Of a stretch of DNA of 64,000 bases, positions 8,523 through 17,185 are shown in pieces (position 1 is the first letter of the stretch; each line of letters opens with the position of its first letter). The DNA is from an uncultured Ruminococcus sp. (GTDB lineage Bacteria > Bacillota > Clostridia > Oscillospirales > Acutalibacteraceae), in NCBI GenBank assembly GCA_934476515.1, contig CAKSNZ010000004.1, forward strand, positions 1-64,000, in the 5' to 3' direction. Position numbers and translations under genes: made by a program. The notes beneath the pieces are model-generated. The model made no database searches. It was given only the letters and a program-made list of their open reading frames with translations, and was not told the DNA's origin.

Positions 8523-10769
8523 TTATTCCATATCCTTAAGTGCTTGTGACATAGGGATTTTCTTAATCTTTTTACTTTGGATAAAGTGAACCACAATGTA
8601 ACTTAATCCACCGATAACTACTGTTAATGGCAGTACATACGGTGCAATATAATAAGTTAACCAACCGTTAAAGTCTTGCATCATAGCAAAGTACAAACCC
8701 TTAATAATATAATTACATATTGGCATACTTAACAGTAATGATATTGCAACTACAATTGCAGTTGAGGTGTTGTACAATTTACTTGCTTCATGGTCATTAT
8801 ATCCAAGAATTTTTACCATAGAAATTGACTTTGCGTTTTTCTCTACTACTATCTTTGCAAGTAGATAAATTACCAAGATAAATAGCATTATAGAGAAACC
8901 ACCGATTATAATAAACATCTGACCCATTGAGTCATCCAGCTGGTCAGCCATAACTGTTAAGTCCTGTTCGGTTATAGTTGATGCAATATAGCTTTCGTCA
9001 ATATCTTTAATCTTTGTATTTGAGAAGTAACCTGTGTAGTAGTCCTTGTCCTTATCAAATACTTTATTAAACTCATCTCTGGTCATAAATACTGCCATTG
9101 TTGCAGGGTATTTATAGCTGTCCTTTATTTTGAACTTGTATTTATCGTGAGTATATTTATCTGTTAAAGTATAGTTAGTGTCAGTATCTAGACTGTACTT
9201 TTCAATAACACTACTAGCCATCAGAACTTCTTTATCACCTGTTGGCAAGTCCTTATCCTTTAGGTAATTTGAATCTTCTTCAATACCATAAACAGTAATT
9301 TCTTCACCATTGTCATTTTCCAGAGTTCTAACACAATACTTCTCTGCATTTTTTGTGTTAGTTTCAACAGGTGCTTTTAGGATATACTGATAGTTTGCAA
9401 TCTTAGAGTCCATAACTTCTGACTTAAAATGAGTTAACAGTGGTGCCATCATTAAGCCAAACACAAGTAGCACATTGGCAAGAATAATACCAATAAACAT
9501 CATAATATATGCTGAACGGTTTTGTAAAATTATTCTCACTCTAAATCTTGTAATGAACTTCCAGTTAGGAAGTTTAACTGCCTTTTTCTTCTTCTTTCTC
9601 TTTAAGTCATGTCTTAAGAATTTAAGTGGTGAAAGTGAAAGTGTATAGGCAAGTACAATAACATTTACTACAAAAATAATTAATGCCGGTACAATAGTTG
9701 TGATTACAAAGGCATAACCATTCCACTTTGTAACATATGTTGGAAGTGAATAACTGTGGTAGTACATACCTGCCATATAGCCTTTCATAAATGTATAACC
9801 ACAAATATTGCCTACAATAGCAGATAGAATTGTTACCACAACAGGTAGTACAATATAGTGCCTTAGCAGTTCACCTTTTGAATAACCTGATGCTCTAAGT
9901 GTACCGATAACAGAACTTTCTTTCTCAATAGTATTACGGGTAGTTACTGCAAATACAAATGCAAGTACAATCATAATGATATACAGTAACCAGATAAACA
10001 TAACTCTGTCACCACCCATATCATCACCTGCAAAGTGAATTGCAGTATTATCGGCTTCTTTTACAAAGTCAGTTACCATACCTGTTTTAGCTACTTCGTC
10101 TTGAATGTCATCAGCCTTGTCATTAATTTCATCCTCAGTCATATGCTTATGGTTGTAATCCCAAGAGTAGCAATACCTAATACCGTTGTCATTTAGCTTG
10201 TTAAAGCCTTTATCGGTAACAACAGATACAGTAAATTTATTTGCATCCAGCATCATATCAGTATTATTCTTAAACAATGCTGTATAATCGGAAAGTGCAA
10301 CTAAACCTACTATTTTGTAGTTTTTGTTTTGTATCTTTAGGTTGTCACCAATCTCAAGGTTGTTATTTTCTGCATACAATCTATCAATGGCAATTTCGTT
10401 ATCTTCCTTAGGAAGTTTTCCACTCATTACATCAACTTTGTTAATATCTTTTCTGTTTTTGTAAATTCTGATTGTATGCTTTTTGTTGATGGTTTTATCC
10501 TTATAAGTCATAGGATAAACCTTAATGTCTTCCTTATCTTCTAAGTCATTAATCCATTTACTGTCTGCTTTTTGTGCTAAAGTAAAGTGACCGTCCTCAA
10601 TATTGTACTTACTGAAACTTTCATTATAAGCAGAAAGTGTACTACCATCGGCAACTAAAAAGCCTGAAACTAAAGTGATAGTTAAGCACAAGAATAGGAA
10701 CAATGCAATGTACTTGCCAAAATCACTTTTCAACTCTCTGGGAACTCGTTTATACAAAGGGTTTTTCAT
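8523..10769 (-). CDS. FtsX-like ABC transporter permease
   Basis: 748 residues. There is one TM near residue 18-40, a large extracellular domain to about 250, three TMs, a second extracellular domain, and a final FtsX-type TM block near 640-740. This is the two-FtsX-domain layout of MacB/BceB-related permeases, which act in peptide or lipid export, lipoprotein release or peptide sensing. It lies 12 bases after its ATPase. No two-component system is adjacent, so a BceRS-type system is not supported here. Confidence 0.88.
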   Translation of the reverse strand: MKNPLYKRVPRELKSDFGKYIALFLFLCLTITLVSGFLVADGSTLSAYNESFSKYNIEDGHFTLAQKADSKWINDLEDKEDIKVYPMTYKDKTINKKHTIRIYKNRKDINKVDVMSGKLPKEDNEIAIDRLYAENNNLEIGDNLKIQNKNYKIVGLVALSDYTALFKNNTDMMLDANKFTVSVVTDKGFNKLNDNGIRYCYSWDYNHKHMTEDEINDKADDIQDEVAKTGMVTDFVKEADNTAIHFAGDDMGGDRVMFIWLLYIIMIVLAFVFAVTTRNTIEKESSVIGTLRASGYSKGELLRHYIVLPVVVTILSAIVGNICGYTFMKGYMAGMYYHSYSLPTYVTKWNGYAFVITTIVPALIIFVVNVIVLAYTLSLSPLKFLRHDLKRKKKKKAVKLPNWKFITRFRVRIILQNRSAYIMMFIGIILANVLLVFGLMMAPLLTHFKSEVMDSKIANYQYILKAPVETNTKNAEKYCVRTLENDNGEEITVYGIEEDSNYLKDKDLPTGDKEVLMASSVIEKYSLDTDTNYTLTDKYTHDKYKFKIKDSYKYPATMAVFMTRDEFNKVFDKDKDYYTGYFSNTKIKDIDESYIASTITEQDLTVMADQLDDSMGQMFIIIGGFSIMLFILVIYLLAKIVVEKNAKSISMVKILGYNDHEASKLYNTSTAIVVAISLLLSMPICNYIIKGLYFAMMQDFNGWLTYYIAPYVLPLTVVIGGLSYIVVHFIQSKKIKKIPMSQALKDME

Positions 10770-10781
10770 TTTTATTCCCCC

Positions 10782-11480
10782 TTACCAATCAAGTTCAATA
10801 GCAGGAATTTTCTTTTCATTCATATCATTATGGCGAATTTGACCGTCCTTTAACTTAATAACTTGGTCTGCCATATTCTTAATTGCATCGTTATGGGTAA
10901 CAAGGATAACTGTGTTGCCAAACTTTTTATTCACATCTTCAATCAACTTTAGAATTTCTTTAGAGGTGTTATAGTCCAAAGCACCTGTAGGTTCATCACA
11001 AAGAAGAATATCAGGGTTCTTTACAATTGCTCTGCCAATAGCAGTTCTCTGTTGTTGACCACCTGAAAGCTGATTAGGAATCTTGTCCTTATGTTCCCAA
11101 AGTCCTAAAGTCTTTAGCAGTTCATCAATATCAAGTGGTTTGTCACTTAAATAAGCACCTACTTCAATATTTTCTTTAACAGTTAAGTTAGGAATAAGGT
11201 TGTAGGACTGAAAAACATAACCCAAATGTTTTCTTCTGTACTGAGTTAGCTTTTTCTCTTTCATTTCACCAACAACTTCATCACCGATTTTGATTTTGCC
11301 ACTGTCGGAATTTTCAATTCCACCGATAATGTTAAGCAGTGTTGACTTACCTGAACCGGAAGGTCCAAGCAATACGCAAATATTGCCGTCTTTGATTTCA
11401 CAAGAGATACCCTTTAGTACTTCTGTTTTGTTTTCTCCATCACCAAAAGATTTCCTAATATCTTCAAGGATTAATGTCAT
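10782..11480 (-). CDS. ABC transporter ATP-binding protein (LolD/MacB type)
   Basis: 232 residues. Walker A GPSGSGKST, Q-loop in YVFQSYNLIPNLTVKEN, signature LSGGQQQRTAIGRA, Walker B ILLCDEPTGALD and switch TVILVTHND are all intact. It partners the FtsX-like permease just downstream. Its promoter is followed by a 34-bp perfect palindrome, so the unit is probably repressor-controlled. Its position next to the feo operon and upstream of an HMA gene hints at a metal-related role, but the ATPase itself does not show one. Confidence 0.92.
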   Translation of the reverse strand: MTLILEDIRKSFGDGENKTEVLKGISCEIKDGNICVLLGPSGSGKSTLLNIIGGIENSDSGKIKIGDEVVGEMKEKKLTQYRRKHLGYVFQSYNLIPNLTVKENIEVGAYLSDKPLDIDELLKTLGLWEHKDKIPNQLSGGQQQRTAIGRAIVKNPDILLCDEPTGALDYNTSKEILKLIEDVNKKFGNTVILVTHNDAIKNMADQVIKLKDGQIRHNDMNEKKIPAIELDW

Positions 11481-11501
11481 AATCTCACCTCTATTTTAAT
11501 T

Positions 11502-11535
11502 TATGAGCATATATTCATATGAATATATGCTCATA
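11502..11535. promoter_or_regulatory. 34-bp perfect palindrome, probable operator of the ABC-HMA operon
   Basis: Each half reads TATGAGCATATATTCAT from the outside in, with perfect two-fold symmetry about 11518/11519. It lies between the -10 box and the start codon of the ATPase gene. It is too long and exact for chance and is not followed by a T-tract. It may bind a dimeric repressor or two dimers. The cognate regulator is not evident. Confidence 0.75.
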
Positions 11536-11545
11536 TGTTATTCTT

Positions 11546-11574
11546 ATTATATTCTCAGTTTCTTCCAAAGTCAA
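11546..11574 (-). promoter_or_regulatory. Promoter of the ABC-HMA operon
   Basis: On the minus strand TTGACT (11569-11574), 17 bp, TATAAT (11546-11551). Transcription would start about 3-8 bases before the palindrome. Confidence 0.8.
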
Positions 11575-11591
11575 TAGGTTTTAAAAAAATA

Positions 11592-11607
11592 GTTAGCTTA
11601 AGCTAAC
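11592..11607. promoter_or_regulatory. DtxR/IdeR-like box GTTAGCTTAAGCTAAC
   Basis: A perfect 16-bp palindrome with TTAG/CTAA ends, like the boxes before feoA. It lies 18 bp upstream of the ABC -35 box and just past the feo operon terminator, so it could bring the ABC-HMA unit under the same metal regulator. Confidence 0.5.
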
Positions 11608-11613
11608 CGTAAA

Positions 11614-11645
11614 GGTAAATAAAGGGGATACCACAGTATCCCCTT
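11614..11645 (-). terminator. Terminator of the feo operon
   Basis: AAGGGGATAC and GTATCCCCTT (11622-11645) form a 10-bp stem with a 4-base loop, 4 bases past the stop of the short Cys-rich gene. The following tract is TATTTACC, which is a weak U-run. Confidence 0.7.
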
Positions 11646-11649
11646 CTTC

Positions 11650-11820
11650 TTATTTATGATGGCAATATTGGCAGTTTGCACATCCTGAGCAATTACCACC
11701 ACAGGAAGATTTACCTTTTTTCTTGTCACTGCGTAGCTTTCTTACAATCAAAATAACTACTGCAAGTAAAGCCAGACCAACTATAATTGTTGCTAAATTA
11801 TTTAATAACCATGTAAGCAT
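11650..11820 (-). CDS. FeoB-associated Cys-rich membrane protein
   Basis: A 56-residue protein: MLTWLLNNLATII start, one TM at about 8-26, the basic stretch RKLRSDKKKGK, then a Cys cluster CGGNCSGCANCQYC and a His-His-Lys end. This is the layout of the small FeoB-associated Cys-rich proteins found after feoB in Firmicutes. AGGGAGGA precedes ATG 11818-11820. It is the last gene of feoA-feoA-feoB, 33 bases after feoB. It probably binds or relays Fe(II) at the FeoB pore; this is inferred from position and Cys content. Confidence 0.85.
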   Translation of the reverse strand: MLTWLLNNLATIIVGLALLAVVILIVRKLRSDKKKGKSSCGGNCSGCANCQYCHHK

Positions 11821-11853
11821 ATATAAATCCTCCCTTAAAATTTTTCTTTAATA

Positions 11854-14370
11854 TTAAACTTTAACCTTAGCTGTAAGTTTGTTAGATTCTTTGTAAGGCT
11901 TAACAAGCATAAAGATAATGAATGCAAGTACAAGAATTGCAAAGATTAGGCCAATAACCTGAACATTACCTGTGAATAAGTTACCGAACTGGTTAATCAT
12001 TAGTGCTACTGCATAAGCAAATACACACTGATAACCGACTGCAAATAGTGTCCACTTAGCGTTGTTCATTTCTCTCTTAATAGCACCGATAGCAGCAAAG
12101 CAAGGAGCACATAGTAGGTTAAATGCTAGGAATGATAAAGCACTAACCTGAGTGAATGCATTTGCCATTGCCTGATATACTGTAGCACCTGTACCACCGT
12201 ATAGGATACCCATTGTACCAACAATGTTTTCCTTAGCGATAAGACCTGTAACTGATGCAACGGCTGCCTGCCAGTTGCCCCAACCAAGTGGTGCAAAAAT
12301 CCAAGAAATTGCGTTACCGATAATAGCAAGTAAACTATCATCCATCTGGTCTTCTGTTAGCATCTGGAATGAACCGTTTACAAAACCGAAGTATGATAAG
12401 AACCAAACAAGGATTGTTGCAAGTAGGATAACTGTACCGGCTTTCTTAATGAATGACCAAGCTCTTTCCCACATTGAACGAAGAACATTACCTACTGTTG
12501 GCATATGGTAAGCAGGAAGTTCCATAACGAATGGAGCAGGGTCGCCGGAGAACATCTTTGTTTTCTTTAGGATAATACCTGAAACAATAATTGCAGCAAC
12601 ACCTAGGAAGTAAGCAAATGTAGCAATCCAAGCAGAACCACCGAACAATGCACCGGCAATCATAGCGATAAACGGTGTCTTAGCACTACATGGTATAAAT
12701 GTAGTTGTCATAATTGTCATTCTACGGTCACGTTCATTTTCGATTGTTCTTGATGCCATAATACCCGGAACACCACAACCTGTACCGATTAGCATAGGGA
12801 TAAATGACTTACCTGATAAACCGAACTTACGGAAAATTCTGTCCATAACGAATGCGATTCTAGCCATATAACCACAAGCTTCTAGGAATGCAAGTAAGAT
12901 AAACAGAACAAGCATCTGAGGTACGAAACCAAGAACTGCACCAACACCGGCAACAATACCGTCATTGATTAGACCTGATAGCCAATCAGCACAACCGATA
13001 CTATCTAGACCGTTAGAAACAAGTTCAGGAATACCGGGAACCCATACACCGTATTCTGCAGGGTCAGGGGCTACACAGTTATACTTTTCAACTGTAGCAA
13101 CTGCATCCTTAAATTCAGCAAGTGTAGCTGTAACATCTTCTGTAGCAAGAGTTTCTTCATCTTCTACTGAATATGTAGCCTTTGAGAAGTCAATACCCTT
13201 GTAGTTTTCAATATCTGTTGCAAAAGCAGTTAAAGCTGATTTTGCTTTAGCTGAGTCAAAGTCATCAGCTTCAGTATCAAGAGCAGTAGAAACTGCCTCT
13301 GTATCATAGCCTTTTTCTTTAGCATATGAAATGTAACCGTTAACGATTTCATCAGCTTTTGAATATTCATCATTTAATTCTTCATACTGAGAAGAACCGA
13401 TACCGAATAGGTGGAAACCGTCACCAAATAGGTTATCGTTTACCCAGTCAGTACCCCAAGCACCAACTGTTGAAATTGCAATGTAATAAACTGCAAACAT
13501 AATTACTGCAAAGATTGGAAGAGCAGCCCATCTGTTTGTAACAACTCTATCAATCTTATCGGAAGTTGTCATCTTGTCTTTATGTTTCTTCTTGTAGCAA
13601 TCGTGGATAATAGAAGAAATATAAATATATCTCTCGTTAGTAACAATACTTTCTGAGTCATCATCAAGTTCAGTTTCAACTTCTGCAATATCGTGTTCAA
13701 TATGATTTTTGATTTCATCGGAAAGGTCTAGCTGAGCTAATACCTTTTCATCTCTTTCAAACAACTTAATTGCATACCATCTCTGCTGTTCTTCAGGCAT
13801 ATCGTGAACAACTGCCTCTTCAATATGAGCAAGACAATGTTCAACAGAACCTGTAAAGGGATGAATAGGAGCAATCTTCTTGCTTTCTGCACTGGCAATA
13901 GCAGCTTCGGCAGCTTCTGTAATACCTGTACCCTTTAGAGCAGAGATTTCAACAACCTTACAACCAAGTTCCTTTGCAAGTTGGTCAGTACGGATTGTGT
14001 CACCGTTTTTCTTAACAACATCCATCATATTGATGGCAACAACAACAGGAATACCAAGTTCAACAAGCTGAGTTGTTAAGTATAGATTTCTTTCAAGGTT
14101 AGTACCGTCAACAATATTTAGGATTGCATCAGGTCTTTCACCGATTAGATAGTTTCTTGCAACAACTTCCTCTAGTGTATATGGAGAAAGTGAATAAATA
14201 CCCGGAAGGTCAGTGATAACAACACCACTGTGTTTCTTTAGCTTACCTTCCTTTTTTTCTACTGTAACACCTGGCCAGTTACCAACAAACTGATTAGAAC
14301 CGGTTAAGGCATTAAACAATGTTGTTTTACCACAGTTCGGGTTACCGGCAAGGGCAATTCTCAAATCCAT
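11854..14370 (-). CDS. feoB: Ferrous iron transporter FeoB
   Basis: 838 residues. The N-terminal G domain has GNPNCGKTTLFN (G1, residues 9-20), the GNWPGVTVEKKEG switch, DLPGIYSL (G3) and NMMD (G4). It is followed by a helical GDI-like region and gate repeats with GCGVPGIMASRTI and CSAKTPFI. It imports Fe(II) across the cytoplasmic membrane. An acidic, Ala/Thr-rich insertion of about 125 residues (near 318-445) sits between the first TM and the gate region, which makes it longer than most FeoB proteins. It is the third gene of the feo operon. Confidence 0.96.
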   Translation of the reverse strand: MDLRIALAGNPNCGKTTLFNALTGSNQFVGNWPGVTVEKKEGKLKKHSGVVITDLPGIYSLSPYTLEEVVARNYLIGERPDAILNIVDGTNLERNLYLTTQLVELGIPVVVAINMMDVVKKNGDTIRTDQLAKELGCKVVEISALKGTGITEAAEAAIASAESKKIAPIHPFTGSVEHCLAHIEEAVVHDMPEEQQRWYAIKLFERDEKVLAQLDLSDEIKNHIEHDIAEVETELDDDSESIVTNERYIYISSIIHDCYKKKHKDKMTTSDKIDRVVTNRWAALPIFAVIMFAVYYIAISTVGAWGTDWVNDNLFGDGFHLFGIGSSQYEELNDEYSKADEIVNGYISYAKEKGYDTEAVSTALDTEADDFDSAKAKSALTAFATDIENYKGIDFSKATYSVEDEETLATEDVTATLAEFKDAVATVEKYNCVAPDPAEYGVWVPGIPELVSNGLDSIGCADWLSGLINDGIVAGVGAVLGFVPQMLVLFILLAFLEACGYMARIAFVMDRIFRKFGLSGKSFIPMLIGTGCGVPGIMASRTIENERDRRMTIMTTTFIPCSAKTPFIAMIAGALFGGSAWIATFAYFLGVAAIIVSGIILKKTKMFSGDPAPFVMELPAYHMPTVGNVLRSMWERAWSFIKKAGTVILLATILVWFLSYFGFVNGSFQMLTEDQMDDSLLAIIGNAISWIFAPLGWGNWQAAVASVTGLIAKENIVGTMGILYGGTGATVYQAMANAFTQVSALSFLAFNLLCAPCFAAIGAIKREMNNAKWTLFAVGYQCVFAYAVALMINQFGNLFTGNVQVIGLIFAILVLAFIIFMLVKPYKESNKLTAKVKV

Positions 14371-14429
14371 TGTGTAATTTCCTCTCTTTCATAATCATAG
14401 TAAGCAAAAGCTAACTATTATGTAAAAAA

Positions 14430-14651
14430 TTATTCTACTTCAATCATTTCGGCATCAGCTTTTCTTAGAGAAAGCTCATAACCACGAACAGTAACTTCAA
14501 CAGGATCGCCAAGTGGAGCAACCTTGCGAATTTTTACATCTACACCTTTGGTAATGCCCATATCCATAATTCTACGCTTTACAGCACCTTCACCATGGAG
14601 TTTCTTTACCTTTACTGTGTCGCCTACTTTAGCCTGACGCAATGTGTTCAT
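14430..14651 (-). CDS. feoA: FeoA-domain protein (second of two)
   Basis: 73 residues, a single SH3-like FeoA domain: VGDTVKVKKLHGEGAVKRRIMDMGITKG...VRGYELSLRKADAEMIEV. FeoA proteins bind and modulate FeoB. A strong AAGGAGG precedes its ATG. It lies 59 bases before feoB and 44 bases after the first feoA. Confidence 0.93.
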   Translation of the reverse strand: MNTLRQAKVGDTVKVKKLHGEGAVKRRIMDMGITKGVDVKIRKVAPLGDPVEVTVRGYELSLRKADAEMIEVE

Positions 14652-14695
14652 ACTTTTCCTCCTTGCTAATAAATGTATATTTATTATTAAAAATA

Positions 14696-14908
14696 TTAGA
14701 CCATAATTTTTTGAGCCATTTCTTTACTGATAGCTACTCTTGTTTCCTTAACATTAACGATAATGTTACCACCTACTGAGTTAATTACCGAAACATTACC
14801 ACCTACTACAAATCCTAGGTCAGCAAGATGTTTCTTCATTTCAGGTGTGCCACCTACTCTTTTGATAATGTTCTGTTCACCCGGGTTTAGAAATGTTAAT
14901 GGCATCAT
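14696..14908 (-). CDS. feoA: FeoA-domain protein (first of two)
   Basis: About 71 residues, also a single FeoA domain: LNPGEQNIIKRVGGTPEMKKHLADLGF...VNVKETRVAISKEMAQKIMV. Three ATGs are clustered. GAGGG sits directly against the first (14914), so the second (14908) or third (14905) is more likely. It leads the operon, downstream of several DtxR-like boxes. Paired small FeoA genes before feoB are common in Clostridia. Confidence 0.9.
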   Translation of the reverse strand: MMPLTFLNPGEQNIIKRVGGTPEMKKHLADLGFVVGGNVSVINSVGGNIIVNVKETRVAISKEMAQKIMV

Positions 14909-14940
14909 AATCATCCCTCTAATTCATATGGTTTTTGTGA

Positions 14941-14974
14941 TTAGCTTAGACTAATTCAAATTAGTTTAGACTAA
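14941..14974. promoter_or_regulatory. Two DtxR/IdeR-like boxes in the feo leader
   Basis: TTAGCTTAGACTAA (14941-14954) and TTAGTTTAGACTAA (14961-14974) are near-identical sites 20 bp apart, about two helical turns, matching the TTAG...CTAA ends of DtxR-family operators. Confidence 0.65.
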
Positions 14975-14993
14975 CCTATAAGTCTAAATAAAA

Positions 14994-15011
14994 GGTTAGT
15001 ACCAGCTAACC
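14994..15011. promoter_or_regulatory. Third DtxR-like box
   Basis: GGTTAG (14994-14999) and CTAACC (15006-15011) form an inverted repeat just downstream of the feo start point. Confidence 0.55.
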
Positions 15012-15019
15012 TACACTTA

Positions 15020-15048
15020 ATTATATAGTTAGCTAATGCTAATGTCAA
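15020..15048 (-). promoter_or_regulatory. feo promoter with a DtxR-like box in its spacer
   Basis: On the minus strand TTGACA (15043-15048), exactly 17 bp, TATAAT (15020-15025). The spacer itself is the box TTAGCTAATGCTAA on the plus strand (15029-15042), so a bound repressor would block RNA polymerase directly. Confidence 0.85.
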
Positions 15049-15190
15049 CAATAAAAGCTGATTTTTTTCCCATATAGAGTGATTTTCAGCATATTATTAA
15101 ATAAGTTAGTCATAGCTTACTATACCTATTGTATATTTTTACAAATCTAGTTTCATATTCAAATTATGAAAATTAAAACACTATAGAAAA

Positions 15191-15225
15191 CAAAAAAATC
15201 CCTGCAACTTCCTTGTTGCAGGGAT
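15191..15225 (-). terminator. Terminator of the rlmA-pyk-aroK operon
   Basis: ATCCCTGCAAC and GTTGCAGGGAT form a perfect 11-bp stem (15198-15225), followed on the minus strand by seven T residues. Confidence 0.92.
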
Positions 15226-15230
15226 GAAAA

Positions 15231-15728
15231 TTATTTTAGCTTATCAAGTATTTTGCTGACAACATTATCAATCTTGCTGTTCTGCTTAACTTCAACAGTA
15301 ATGTCGGCATATTCTCTGTACTTTGGCATACGCTTCTCATACAAAGTATCAAGGGTATCATCCTTTCCCATAGCGATACCTCTTGTATCAATGTTCTTTA
15401 CTCTGCGTTTAATCTCAGGCAAAGGAACATCAATAAACACACACTTGCTGCCATCTAAAAGATTTTTCATAGCACTATCGGAAAAAACCATTGAACCACC
15501 TGTCGCAATAACTGTGTTGTCAATGTTTAGTTCTTCACCGACAATACCCTCAATCTTCAAAAATTCGCTAACACCTTTTTTGTCAATAATATCTTGTAAT
15601 GTAGTTTTTTCTCTGTCGCTGATTAAGTTATCAGTATCGACAAAGTCGTATCCAAGCCTCTTTGCAAGGATTATCCCTATTGTACTTTTACCACTGCCTG
15701 GCATACCTATCAAAACTATATTATTCAT
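15231..15728 (-). CDS. aroK: Shikimate kinase
   Basis: 165 residues, the usual length. Walker A is GMPGSGKST (8-16), the shikimate-binding Asp is in VDTDNLISDRE near 32-40, and the central ATGGSMVF replaces the usual GGG with GGS. It phosphorylates shikimate at O3 in the chorismate pathway. It begins 2 bases after the pyk stop and is surely co-transcribed with pyk, which links PEP use to aromatic synthesis. It ends the operon at a strong terminator. Confidence 0.94.
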   Translation of the reverse strand: MNNIVLIGMPGSGKSTIGIILAKRLGYDFVDTDNLISDREKTTLQDIIDKKGVSEFLKIEGIVGEELNIDNTVIATGGSMVFSDSAMKNLLDGSKCVFIDVPLPEIKRRVKNIDTRGIAMGKDDTLDTLYEKRMPKYREYADITVEVKQNSKIDNVVSKILDKLK

Positions 15729-15730
15729 AC

Positions 15731-17164
15731 TTAAATATCTCTTATAACTAGAGTGTCAGTACCTGCTCTGTTTAATGCACGAGTTGAAGTTAGAACAATA
15801 ACTGTGTCACCTTTCTTAACAAGACCTGTTTCTAGTGCTTTCTTTTTACTTTGATTTGTGATTTCTTCAATAGTCTTTTTCTCATCACAAAGAATAGGAA
15901 CAATACCCCAATATAGGCAAAGTTTCTTGCATACTGTTTCATCAGTAACAACTGCAATAATAGGACACTTTGGTCTAAAGTGAGCCATAATTCTTGGTAC
16001 ATGACCTGTTGCTGACTCTACAATAATTGCCTTTGCACCAATGTTTTCGGCAATCTGCTTTGCACTGTAACATAGGTTCTGACGAAGTGAAGAACCGATT
16101 TCATATGTCTGAATTAAAGACTCTAGGTTAGAGAATTCTCTATGTGCCTCAGCTTCTTCACAGATAGATGATAGAGCCTGAACACTTTCTACAGGATACA
16201 TACCGGCAGCAGATTCACCACTAAGCATAACTGCTGAAGTACCGTCATAAACTGCATTAGCTACATCGGAGATTTCTGCTCTTGTAGGTCTAGGACAAGT
16301 AGTCATACTTTCCAGCATCTGAGTAGCAGTAATAACAAACTTACCTCTTAAAACAGTCTTAAAGATAAGTGCCTTCTGGATTTCAGGAATTTCCATAAAT
16401 GGAATTTCAACACCCATGTCCCCTCTTGCTACCATAATACCGTCTGATTCATCAAGGATTTCATCAATATCATCAACACCGGACTGACACTCAATCTTTG
16501 AGATAATACCGATATGTTCACCACCGATAGACTCAACATAATCTCTTAATGTACGAACATCATCACCGTTTCTAACAAATGATGCTGCAATAACATTGAT
16601 ACCCATTTTGATACCAAAATCAATATCTTCTCTGTCTTTCTTACTAACATAAGGCATATCAATGTTGTAATCAGGAATATTGATACTCTTACGAGAACCA
16701 AGTTCACCACCGACAAGAACCTTACAAACAATTCTGTCCTCCAGCACTTTCTTGACTTGCATAGCAATTTTACCGTCATCAAGAAGCAACTTCAAACCTT
16801 TTGCCTTGTTGTATTTCATTAGCTTCTTAATAAGTTTAGGATAACTAATAGAAACACCCTCGTTGTTACCAACAACTTCATCTCTAAAGAAAGTAAAGTC
16901 TTGACCTTCAACGATTTCTGTTTTGCCACCATCAATGTGACCGATTCTTACTTCAGGACCTTTTGTATCCAAAAGAAGTGCCACATTCTTGCCACTTTCA
17001 GCAATAGCTTCTTTTACAGTAGCAAAAGTTTTTTCAAGTTCCCCATAGTCACCATGTGACATATTGAAACGGGCAACATCCATACCTGCATCAATCATCT
17101 TTAGGATAGTTTCCTTGTTGTTACATGCAGGGCCAATAGTGCAAATGATTTTTGTTTGTCTCAT
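15731..17164 (-). CDS. pyk: Pyruvate kinase
   Basis: 477 residues. It has the N-terminal TKIICTIGPA, MDVARFNMSHG, DTKGPEVRIG, the active-site region ISKIECQSG (Lys) and ARGDMGVEIP. The length fits the short form without the extra C-terminal PEP-utiliser domain found in Bacillus. It converts PEP and ADP to pyruvate and ATP. It is the middle gene of rlmA-pyk-aroK, 21 bases after rlmA. Confidence 0.97.
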   Translation of the reverse strand: MRQTKIICTIGPACNNKETILKMIDAGMDVARFNMSHGDYGELEKTFATVKEAIAESGKNVALLLDTKGPEVRIGHIDGGKTEIVEGQDFTFFRDEVVGNNEGVSISYPKLIKKLMKYNKAKGLKLLLDDGKIAMQVKKVLEDRIVCKVLVGGELGSRKSINIPDYNIDMPYVSKKDREDIDFGIKMGINVIAASFVRNGDDVRTLRDYVESIGGEHIGIISKIECQSGVDDIDEILDESDGIMVARGDMGVEIPFMEIPEIQKALIFKTVLRGKFVITATQMLESMTTCPRPTRAEISDVANAVYDGTSAVMLSGESAAGMYPVESVQALSSICEEAEAHREFSNLESLIQTYEIGSSLRQNLCYSAKQIAENIGAKAIIVESATGHVPRIMAHFRPKCPIIAVVTDETVCKKLCLYWGIVPILCDEKKTIEEITNQSKKKALETGLVKKGDTVIVLTSTRALNRAGTDTLVIRDI

Positions 17165-17185
17165 AATCCTTGTACCTCACTTCTC

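Noticed and set aside
8103..11480. A Bce-type antimicrobial-peptide resistance module
   Set aside because: The ATPase and FtsX permease would fit, but no BceS/BceR two-component pair is adjacent, and the HMA gene points elsewhere.
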